Shown one piece after another: positions 10,350-17,258 of a stretch of 19,636 bases of DNA. Origin of the DNA: Byssothecium circinans (Eukaryota > Ascomycota > Dothideomycetes > Pleosporales > Massarinaceae); assembly GCA_010015675.1 (NCBI GenBank), contig ML976979.1, positions 1-19,636 of the forward strand. Direction: 5' to 3'. Position numbers and translations under genes: made by a program. The notes beneath the pieces were generated by a model. The model was not told the origin of the DNA. It did not search any database and was given only the letters and a program-made list of their open reading frames with translations. Each line of letters opens with the position of its first letter. Within the stretch, counting starts at the first letter, position 1.

Positions 10350-11075
10350 GTGTAAAAGCTTTAGTCTATTACCTAACCCTATATAAAAACTATTATAGGA
10401 ATTATAGATTCTATTACTAATAGGATTCCTATACTCTTAGTTAACAGCGACGCTAAGTCTTTTAGTTAAGGATAACTCGCTATCTAATACGTCCTACCTT
10501 AATACAGTAATAGGAATTTCTCCTAGCGTTAGTTATATAATAAGTGTATAATAGTTCCTTCTAATATTTAATAGATTATTACTAACCTAGATTAGTAGTA
10601 TAGATACTCTTTTTAAGATAAATTAAATAATACTCTATTACTATCCTTAAAACTAATATATCTAGAATCTTACGTAAATAAACTACTTCTATAGGAGAGT
10701 ATAGAAATCTCTATTCTAATAGAGGAATATATGCACAATATTATATTTAAGGAAATATATTAATTTATAGAAGGTTCCCCTTATATAGGATCTATATCCC
10801 TAGATAAGGATTTTTTAAGGAAGAAGCCTTCTCTTGCGTATAATCTCAACAAAGTATCTATTAAGTTACTGTATGCGGGAGATTCTTGTTTCGTAGAGGG
10901 GTCGTTTAGTATAGATATAGTACTCTTTATAGAAGATCCGCTATTCAAGGAATACCTATTAAAAGAAGAGTTAGTATTAGATAAAGAACCTCTATTTACT
11001 AAGCTACTATTCGCTAAAGAGCTACTACTTACTAAGGAGCTACTATTCGCTAAAGTACTACTATTTATAAGCTAG
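10350..11075 (+). pseudogene. Decayed retroelement polyprotein end, possibly Copia RNase H plus a repeat tail
   Basis: This 242-codon plus-strand frame is interrupted only by TAA/TAG up to about 10758, then is fully open for about 104 codons to the TAG at 11073. The first part gives QKLxSIT, then PILLVNSDAKSF, a gap, and LAIxYVL. Fungal Copia RNase H has a similar layout (LN...V.F.DASF...SQ.GYVI). Later YLESYVNKLLL could match the D-S-K-x-L-Y-E-S helix region. The open tail includes KKPSLAYNLNKVSIKLLYAG and FVEGSFSIDIVLFIEDPLF, which I do not recognise, and ends in a repeated ELLFAK-type hexapeptide. If the RNase H reading is right, this is a second Copia element on the strand opposite to copies A and B. 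No LTRs were located. Confidence 0.4.
10986..11072 (+). repeat. 18-bp in-frame tandem repeat (hexapeptide ELLFAK-like)
   Basis: Units such as GAGCTACTACTTACTAAG and GAGCTACTATTCGCTAAA recur with an 18-bp period (one unit is 15 bp), encoding EPLFTK, LLFAK, ELLLTK, ELLFAK and VLLFIS before the TAG. The unit length keeps frame, consistent with a coding origin at the C-terminus of the frame at 10350-11075. Confidence 0.65.
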
Positions 11076-11121
11076 TTATCCCTTGCCTGTTAGCTATTAG
11101 CTATAAATATACTATTTATAG

Positions 11122-11619
11122 GGATCTATAATAAGTTACTAATTAGATCGCCTAAGCACTAAATTGATAAATAATAGCCTTGAATCTAGTATTAGAGGTA
11201 GTTCTAGCTGTAAAAGCTTTATTTAGTAGTACTTTAAAGTAAAAAGGCTAGATATAAGGTAAGATAGGGGCAATATCTTATAGCAGAGTTTTAGAGTAGT
11301 ATAATAAATTAAGATTAAATAGCTTTATTATTTAGCTAATAGATCCTAAATCTATAGATGCTATAGGAAAGAGGGCTTTTATAACTATAGAATTATAGTT
11401 ATTAGCTATCTTAAGCACTTTTAACGTGTACTCTTTAAGTTTTTTTAAGTAAGATATAACTTAGAGCGTAGATATATTATTAAGTTCTTTCTCTATACGT
11501 ATAAATATAGGATTGAATACTCTAGGCTATTTAACTACCTTACCCGCTCTATCAAGTACTTCTTTTATAAGAGCTTTCTTAGCGAGTGTTGAAATAAGGC
11601 TCTAGGTAAGTAAGAGAAA
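11122..11619 (-). pseudogene. Decayed reading frame of unknown identity
   Basis: This minus-strand frame of 166 codons has only about eight TAA/TAG and no TGA. The cleanest part is 11335-11583, giving AKKALIKEVLDRAGKVVK, IRIEKELNNIST and YLKKLKEYTLKVLKIANN, a Lys/Glu/Leu-rich, probably helical protein. I do not recognise the family. It faces the frame ending at 11075, so two different relics converge here. Confidence 0.3.
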
Positions 11620-12526
11620 GTAATTAATTAAGTAATCAAGCAGCAACTATAGAGGAAGACTAGCTAAGGTAATAGTTACGTAATATAACTTTAGTTATAT
11701 AATATACACGTAACTAGAGTCTATCTTTAAATAGCAAGAATATCTATATACTTAGTATATTAGATACTATTAGATAGTAAGTAACTACTATAAAAATAAA
11801 AGACTAGTTAATAAGTCTATCTTAGTTAACTAACGTTAAGTATATCTATTTTTAATTTAATCTTTATATAAGGGGCATAAGGTTAAAACTAAATTATAAC
11901 TTTAAACCTAAATTTAAGAAATTTAGTATTACCTTAAGTAGATTCCTATTACTTATATAACTCTTATTTCTCTTTAATCTCTTTATATAGCTTGTAGACG
12001 TTTATAAGTACCTATTAAAAGAACTTAATAACTCGACTTACTTCTACTATAATATATATCCTTAATTAGTAGCTTACATGATACCTATCTTATTTATAGT
12101 TAAGCTTACATCTTAACTAGTTATTCTTATATATCTTCTAATTAATTAACTATAAAAGATTTAGCATAGGTATCTTCTTTAACCTTCCTAAATTTTTATT
12201 AGTATCTTTAGTTAGTATAAGTAGCCTAATTTTATAAGTAGCTTTAGCATTAATAGTATTACTAGAAGGAGACCTATAAGAAGGGACTATTAGAAAGATT
12301 TTAGTTTGCTTCTACTTAAGTATATTACTAAGTTTATATGCAGTTATTTATATTTTTAGGATTGCAGCTGTATTTATATACTGCGTATTATATCTAATTG
12401 TACTTAGGCTATTTTAGGGCTCCTACCTAATATTAGAATAGATAGGGGACCTAAATAGAGCTTTCTAGACTTATATTAAAGAGCTATCTTTTAAGGATAA
12501 CACGTATAATGCTATAAGCTACAAAA

Positions 12527-12646
12527 GCAAAGCAGATAAGAAAGCAAAGCAGATAGAAATACAAAGCAGATAGAAACGTAAAGTAGACAGAAACATAAAA
12601 TAGATAAAAACGCAAAATAGATAGAAATATAAAAGCAGATAAAAAC
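12527..12646. repeat. 17-bp minisatellite, about seven units
   Basis: Seven consecutive units on an almost exact 17-bp period, consensus GCAAAGCAGATAGAAAC; the last is 18 bp. Differences between units are mostly C/T or A/G, so the array was probably more uniform before RIP. The period is not a multiple of three, so it is unlikely to be coding. It lies just beyond the 3' end of the minus-strand frame ending at 12687. Confidence 0.85.
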
Positions 12647-12686
12647 GCAAATACTACGTAAAAGGCAAAAAGTTAAGTACTATCTA

Positions 12687-13919
12687 TTAAATATACTTCC
12701 TCTTATAGCCCTTCTTTATATACATACCGCCTTGCTTTAGTTCCTCTTTATTTTCGTTCTTGCTATCCCTCTTCTTCTTGCTAATACTTATAGACCTTTT
12801 AATAGGTAGTAACTCTATCTCTTAAGGTATTACTACGCAATTAAGTTCGCTAAGCTTTCGCTTAGAGTTAAGGATAAACTTAGTAGTATTTACTAATATA
12901 TCTTATATATCTATATTTTTCTTCTCTAGTTCTATAATCTTAGCTTAAAGCTACTCTATTATTATTTCTACTTTGCTAATCTTAGGCTCTAGTAAAGATT
13001 AGGTAGTAAGGTATTATTTACACTCTTAGACTACTAATTAATAGGCAAGGATAGTTATCTACGCGCTATTAAAGTCCTTCTGCAGGGACTAGTACTTATT
13101 AGCTATCTTAGCTAGGTTATTAAAGGCTTTCTTATATTAGGTATAGACTATTTGATACACCTAAGAGGATTAGATATTACGTTGTTTTTTATTATAATAT
13201 ATACGCTAGTACGCTGCGTATCTTCTCTCTAAGAGGGTAAACTCGTAAAGGCCTCTATAATAGGTTTTAATAATTCTACTAGCGTTATAGAGATTTTGAT
13301 TAATAGAGAAAAGTTACTAGGCTATTATATCTTAGCTATTATAAGACGTAGAGGGCTCTCTTTTCCTATCTAGGTAAATTATCTAAAAAATAGTTAGATA
13401 GAATAGGGAATCTAATAGTAAGATACGTATAGATACTACGCCTTACTACTTGATTTCTTGAATAGTCGATTAAGAGGCTATAGTTATAGCAAATTATTTA
13501 TTAATAGGTTATTTAACTCTAGTTAAGATATCTTTTGTTTATTAATAGATATTAAAGGAATAAATTACTATTAAATAGATATTAATAAGGTTAATCTAAA
13601 AGGGGTACTTTTTAAGACCTTCCTATTAATAGATAGTTATAGAAGCGCCTTCTCTTAATTTATTATATTTTAAGAAGCTTCTTAGCTACTAAGCTAAAGC
13701 TAGGATAGAAGCTATAGACTATAGTTAAAACTTTCTCTTAAGAAATACACTATAGCTATAAAGATCCTTTATAAGGAGGTATTACTTTATCTAGTTATAA
13801 GCTAGCAGTTCTACTATATCTAGGCGTAAGGCGTCTAATTCTACTCTATCTAGGTATAAGGCGTCTAATTTTACCCTATCTAGGTGTAAGATATTATCCT
13901 AACTATTAAGCGAACTAGT
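12687..13919 (-). pseudogene. Long decayed reading frame (about 410 codons) of unknown identity
   Basis: A single minus-strand frame can be followed from 13919 to a TAA at 12687-12689, with some 25-30 internal TAA/TAG and no TGA. Its start contains a decapeptide repeat, LDALRLDRVE-like, encoded by the 30-bp tandem repeat at 13809-13890. The middle gives YLDRKREPSTSYNS and SINQNLYNASRIIKTYYRGL. The last third is the cleanest: KKAFNNLAKIANKY, then KIIELEKKNID (coiled-coil-like), FILNSKRKLSELN, and a very basic end with KKKRDSKNENKEELKQGG and KGYKRKYI. A helical region followed by a Lys/Arg tail would suit a nucleic-acid-binding transposon protein, but I cannot name it. RIP depletes TGA generally, so its absence is only weak support. 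Confidence 0.35.
13809..13890. repeat. 30-bp tandem repeat, nearly three units
   Basis: Units at 13809-13838, 13839-13868 and 13869-13890 (partial) share TTCTACTCTATCTAGG, then TATAAGGCGTCTAA or close variants. The 30-bp period keeps frame; on the minus strand it gives LDALRLDIVE and LDALYLDRVE, so it probably encoded a decapeptide repeat in the frame at 12687-13919. Units differ mainly by transitions. Confidence 0.75.
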
Positions 13920-14337
13920 CCCTACTTTTATATATTATATAATAAGAGGTTGATACGACCTATATATATATAACTATACTGCCTAGCCCTATAAATATGC
14001 GGTCATGGTGTATCGCTTAGAAATAGTTGCTAAATCCCTTATCTAAACCTATTTATTATTATAGTATAGTATTTAAGTATTTTCTAAATTTACACTTTCT
14101 TATATAATATAGAACTTAGCTACTCTTTACTTCTTAAGAGAAGGATTGTTTATAAACTACATAGGTCTAGATTTAATCCTAGAAAATAACCTAGTTTAGG
14201 GACTAACTATAGTATTACCTTAAACTATATTATTAACTATATAGTCTAATTAGGATCTCTATAATACTATTATAAAATTTGCTAATATATATCTATTATC
14301 TATTATATCTACTACTTAGGGACTTTGCCTTTAGAGT

Positions 14338-14640
14338 TGTATTACTGAAAAGCTTTATTAAGACAAGAATTATCTACGTAAATCTATTATATATAAAATC
14401 CTACGCGAGAAGCTCTAGCTATTTGTAATAAAGGCTAAGAAAAGGTAGTTAATAGATAAAGAACTAGACCTAGCAATAGATAAGGTATATACCTAGCTTA
14501 AAATAGAACAGAATATAGGGATAGTATTATTTAAGAAGAGAGTTATAATAGGAGCTAAAAGGTTAGTAGCTCTAATACTACATAATAATAAAGAAGAGTA
14601 TAGACATTTTATTTAGGCTATATAAGATAATATATATTAA
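14338..14640 (+). pseudogene. Decayed reading frame of unknown identity
   Basis: This plus-strand frame of about 100 codons is interrupted by a few TAA/TAG. It reads ITEKLY, then DKNYLRKSIIYKILREKL, VIKAKKR, LIDKELDLAIDKVYT, IEQNIGIVLFKKRVIIGAKR and LVALILHNNKEEYRHF. It is charged and probably helical. I do not recognise it. It ends about 300 bp before the pogo element. Confidence 0.3.
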
Positions 14641-14937
14641 AAGTTATAATCTACTAAGAAGGAAGGGGCTTAGTAGTAAGAATAAAACTTAAAATACTAC
14701 TTTATACTAAGACTAGTTAGAGCTATTAAGATAAAACTGCTATAGCTTAGATCTAGAGATACCTCTAAGCGTATAGTACTTACTATTTCTTTTTATTTCT
14801 ATATGCTATCTATTACTTAAAGAGAGCTAATCTATAATATATTAGCTCTATAATATATAGCACTGATACTTATAATACTATTCTAGAACCTATAGCAGGC
14901 TCTATAGTTAAATACCCTTAAGGGCATAAACTAGTTA

Positions 14938-15002
14938 ACGTAAAGCACCACCGAACCGCCCACACCACCGAACCGCCCACGATTCCTTGGCAACACCAAC
15001 TC
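14938..15002 (+). repeat. Left 65-bp terminal inverted repeat
   Basis: Starts ACGTAAAGC and pairs with 16385-16449 at 64 of 65 positions. It contains a 17-bp unit, CACCACCGAACCGCCCA, twice in tandem (14946-14962 and 14963-14979), plausible paired transposase binding sites. Confidence 0.92.
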
Positions 15003-15018
15003 CACCTTCAACACGAAA

Positions 15019-16386
15019 ATGCCTCAACAACAAAGGTCTGAACGACTCCAACACGAAGGCAGACTACAGCTTGCCCTTAGCGCATACAATAGAGGCCAAT
15101 TCCAAAGCTATCGAAGCGCTGCTGAGGCCTTTAACGTCAAGCCTCGCGTCCTCACCGAACGCGCCAAAGGAATACCGTTTCGACCAGAAACGGTACCGAA
15201 CTGTTCAAAACTGTCCTTGACTGAGCAGGAAACACTTATCCTATACATCCTCGACCTCGATTCGCGAGGATTCGCGCCTACGTTGGACGAAGTGTTGGAT
15301 ATGGCGAATAAACTACTGCGCGAGCGGGGTGGTGAGAAAGTAGGCATCAACTGGGCAGAACGGTTCGTGAACCGTTCAGAACAGTTACGAACGGTTTGGA
15401 ACCGTTCGAAGGACCGTCAGAGGGCACTGCAGGAAGATCCTGAGGTGGTTGGCGCGTGGTTGAAGCACTTCGACGCGCATACAAAGGCGAGAACTGTTGG
15501 CGTCTATCGGTTGCTGATTTTAGATGGCCACGAAAGCCACCTAAATCAGGATTTCAAGGATTATTGCAAGGATAACAAGATTATTACGCTTTGTATGCCT
15601 GCGCACTCATCACACATCCTTCAGCCGCTTGATGTGGTGTTATTCTCGCCGCTCAAGCGCAAGTACTCTGAGACTATTCGGAACTTAGCGCGCCAACACG
15701 TCTTTCACGTCAACAAGGAAGCGTTCCTACCAGCCTTTAAAGACGCGTTTTTAAGCGTTTTTACGGTTCAGAACTGTCGAAAGGCCTTTGAGGCAACAGG
15801 GCTAGTCCCTCTGAACGCGCAGGTGGTGCTTGATCGCCTTAATGTGCGTATACGTACCCCGCCAGGACCCCCACCACCAGAGACGCCGTGGCAATCAAGA
15901 ATACCGAGTAATACACGCGAATTTGGCTCACAGTCAAAGCTAGTACGTGATTCTATTACTCGGTCACCACAGACGGCTCAGGGTGGGCTTTCGCAGCTCG
16001 TCAAAGGCGCTGAGTTGATGCTGCATGGTAGCGCGCTGATGAAGGCGCGCATTGAAGAGCTTGAACAGCAACTTGCAGTAGTAACTAAGCGAAAAACACG
16101 CAAGCGCAAGTATCTTCAGAAGGGCGGCACTATGGAGTATGGTCCTACAGCAGACCAGAACGGTTCTGAACCGTCAGGAACTGTTCAGAACCGTAAGAGG
16201 GCGAGGGTGGAGGGTGAACGCGAAGTGCGACAACCAGGTGTTCGCCACTGCGGCAACTGCGGTAAGGCTGGGCATAACGCGAGAACGTGTCAAGCAGATG
16301 AAGAGGGTTCTTCTGAGTCGGAGGCTAGTACTCAGTTTATCATGTCAAGTAGTGATGCGGACGATAATGGCGATGAAGTTGAGTGA
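15019..16386 (+). CDS. pogo/Fot1-family transposase missing the first catalytic Asp (455 aa)
   Basis: The start ATG lies 16 bp inside the left inverted repeat and the TGA overlaps the right one by 2 bp. Domains: psq-type helix-turn-helix (about residues 15-50); CENP-B-type helix-turn-helix (about 65-135, VGINWAERFVNRS, ending KDRQRAL); DDE_1 catalytic core with LILDGHESH (D169) and LQPLDV (D205), 35 residues apart as in DD35D pogo enzymes; a basic coiled-coil stretch (341-365); and a C-terminal zinc knuckle C411-x2-C414-x4-H419-x4-C424. Family members have over 100 residues between the PEVVGAW-like and W-x-KHFD-like segments, including the NFDETGF-type motif with the first catalytic Asp. Here they join directly (PEVVGAWLKHFD, residues 141-152), an in-frame deletion. 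It should bind DNA in the nucleus but not cut it. Linkers at 59-66, 118-134 and 379-393 are built from the palindromic motif. Confidence 0.88.
   Translation: MPQQQRSERLQHEGRLQLALSAYNRGQFQSYRSAAEAFNVKPRVLTERAKGIPFRPETVPNCSKLSLTEQETLILYILDLDSRGFAPTLDEVLDMANKLLRERGGEKVGINWAERFVNRSEQLRTVWNRSKDRQRALQEDPEVVGAWLKHFDAHTKARTVGVYRLLILDGHESHLNQDFKDYCKDNKIITLCMPAHSSHILQPLDVVLFSPLKRKYSETIRNLARQHVFHVNKEAFLPAFKDAFLSVFTVQNCRKAFEATGLVPLNAQVVLDRLNVRIRTPPGPPPPETPWQSRIPSNTREFGSQSKLVRDSITRSPQTAQGGLSQLVKGAELMLHGSALMKARIEELEQQLAVVTKRKTRKRKYLQKGGTMEYGPTADQNGSEPSGTVQNRKRARVEGEREVRQPGVRHCGNCGKAGHNARTCQADEEGSSESEASTQFIMSSSDADDNGDEVE
15186..15215. repeat. Palindromic motif block 1 in the transposase gene
   Basis: GAAACGGTACCGAACTGTTC and the bases after it match the LTR block (404-433) at about 22 of 30 positions, mostly differing by transitions. 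It encodes the linker between the two DNA-binding domains. Confidence 0.55.
15357..15420. repeat. Palindromic motif block 2 in the transposase gene
   Basis: The densest cluster: GAACGGTTCGTGAACCGTTC (15358-15377) is a perfect 9-bp inverted pair with a 2-base loop, and AACGGTTTGGAACCGTT (15390-15406) a perfect 7-bp pair with a 3-base loop, linked by CAGAACAGTTACG. The coding product is NRSEQLRTVWNRSKDR. Confidence 0.8.
15763..15778. repeat. Palindromic motif block 3 in the transposase gene
   Basis: ACGGTTCAGAACTGTC is a single unit of the same motif and encodes part of FTVQNCRK. Confidence 0.55.
16157..16194. repeat. Palindromic motif block 4 in the transposase gene
   Basis: Contains the perfect odd palindrome ACGGTTCTGAACCGT (16160-16174), then GGAACTGTTCAGAACCG. 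Its first 25 bases match LTR positions 405-429 at 22 of 25. It encodes the Asn/Ser/Gly-rich linker DQNGSEPSGTVQNRK before the zinc knuckle. Confidence 0.75.
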
Positions 16387-16449
16387 GTTGGTGTTGCCAA
16401 GGAATCGTGGGCGGTTCGGTGGTGTGGGCGGTTCGGTGGAGCTTTACGT
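16385..16449 (-). repeat. Right 65-bp terminal inverted repeat
   Basis: Reverse complement of 14938-15002 except at the tenth base from the end. It includes the last two bases of the transposase stop codon, has the same duplicated 17-bp unit, and is followed by the TA target duplication. Confidence 0.92.
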
Positions 16450-16454
16450 TATAT

Positions 16455-16793
16455 ATATATAGAAGTTCAGAACAGCTGACATTATGCTACTGGTCGCGAC
16501 AACGGCCGCGAACTCGTCCCACAGAAAATCGGCCATCTCATCAAAATGTTGACTCGGCTTCTCCGTCAGGTGTTCGCGTAACGCTTCTAGCATGAGAGGA
16601 GATCGATCGAGGTCGTCCGACACCGTTGAAAGGAGCCTTGGTACTGCCAAAGTCATGGGAGGTTCGAGCGTATCGCTGTGATCCACCGCTTGCTACAGCC
16701 TACAATACTGGCGATCTCCGCGTTGGTATACGACTTACCGCGAACCAGTTTATGAATCTTTCCATGCTGCCGAGCGGTCAGGTTCGGCGCCAT
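16455..16793 (-). pseudogene. Truncated IS630/Tc1-like fungal transposase, N-terminus with two frameshifts
   Basis: On the minus strand from the ATG at 16793 the frame reads MAPNLTARQHGKIHKLVRGK, then SYTNAEIASIVGCSKRWIT, a helix-turn-helix. It shifts after AIRSNL to give FGSTKAPFNGVGRPRSIS, then shifts again to PLMLEALREHLTEKPSQHFD and EMADFLWDEFAAVVATSS. This order (HTH, short GRPR hinge, second winged HTH with D-E-M and L-x-D-E-F) is that of fungal IS630/Tc1-like transposases of the DDE superfamily. The next part, SIMSAVLN, runs into the AT stretch beside the pogo element, and the whole DDE domain is missing. Without both shifts and the truncation it would cut and paste DNA in the nucleus; this copy is dead. 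It is not visibly RIP-mutated. Confidence 0.72.
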
Positions 16794-17258
16794 GCTAGAT
16801 GGGTGTGGTTATTTGACAGGCCTCAATCCGTGTGAAGCCCAAGCTCAGCTAGGTCTGGTACGTGTCCGCCCAGCCTTGGCGCATGCGGGGCATCCGCAAC
16901 CACCGTACTCAGCAAGTCGCTCTTCACAAAACATACTATATACTGTACCTACAGGAACAGCTGCCGACACTTCTCACAACATCGTTGTACACTGCCTCAT
17001 TGCGCCACTGTTAACGTACCCGGACTTTGACGGCGCCTCCCAGCAGGACACTCGAGAAAGAGACACAGCGCTGATGCCTTGCCAGAAATGGGGCGGGGTG
17101 CATGCAGCCCGACAGCACCCTTCCGCTGCCCGCTGCCCGCTGCCCGCTACCTACTGCTTAAAGAAGACGATGCGCTGCGTCTCCTGCCATGAGCCTTTTC
17201 CACTACAGTATCCTGGAGAGCGGTCCCAGCCACTTTTGTCGTAGCAACTGGCCATGCC
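16794..17258 (+). promoter_or_regulatory. Upstream region of the NLR gene
   Basis: GC-normal sequence between the transposase relic and the NLR start, presumably holding its promoter and 5' leader. A TATA-like stretch ACATACTATATACTGTACC lies near 16930. A heptamer CGCTGCC is repeated four times with one change at 17124-17151. The NLR ATG context is GCCATGG; an out-of-frame ATG sits 6 bases upstream (17253). A 150-codon plus-strand frame crosses the region (16792-17244) but shows no domain or motif. Confidence 0.5.
17124..17151. repeat. Four-unit CGCTGCC microrepeat
   Basis: Three exact CGCTGCC units and one CGCTACC unit in tandem, about 110 bp before the NLR start codon. Probably in the 5' leader or proximal promoter; function unknown. 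Confidence 0.8.

Larger units (their letters stand above)
4340..14937. other. RIP-mutated transposon graveyard, no intact gene
   Basis: About 10.6 kb of AT-rich sequence with TA strongly over-represented, CA and TG scarce, and TAA/TAG in every frame. The composition matches the demonstrably RIP-mutated copy B, so the same process is inferred. Separately annotated inside are decayed frames (6450-7409, 10350-11075, 11122-11619, 12687-13919, 14338-14640), tandem repeats (10986-11072, 12527-12646, 13809-13890) and less mutated islands near 8285-8410 and 8581-8795. In the intervals 4340-6449, 7410-8284, 8796-10349 and 13920-14337 I see nothing I can name. No LTR pair or inverted-repeat boundary was found for the elements in this block. 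Confidence 0.85.
14938..16449 (+). mobile_element. pogo/Fot1-type DNA transposon, internally deleted, unmutated (1512 bp)
   Basis: Sixty-five-base terminal inverted repeats with a single mismatch (the tenth base) bound the element, and a TA dinucleotide flanks both ends (14936-14937 and 16450-16451), the target preference of Tc1/mariner/pogo elements. It holds one open transposase frame. The composition is GC-normal with plentiful CA and CG, in sharp contrast to the RIP-mutated DNA on its left, so it arrived after that mutation or has escaped RIP. The transposase lacks part of its catalytic domain, so movement would need enzyme from another copy. Confidence 0.93.

Noticed and set aside
12527..12646. 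CRISPR-like array
   Set aside because: The 17-bp units are contiguous without spacers; it is a minisatellite in a fungal genome.
13999..14035. tRNA-like D-arm sequence (ATGGTGTATCGCTTAG)
   Set aside because: It resembles the A box of Asp/Glu tRNA genes, but no matching anticodon stem, B box or acceptor pairing follows, even allowing for RIP transitions.
14987..15220. 77-codon frame starting inside the left inverted repeat of the pogo element
   Set aside because: It overlaps the transposase in another frame and lacks any domain.
16792..17244. 150-codon plus-strand open frame upstream of the NLR gene
   Set aside because: No recognisable domain, low-complexity segments, overlaps the antisense transposase relic, and ends just before the NLR ATG; more likely leader or promoter sequence.
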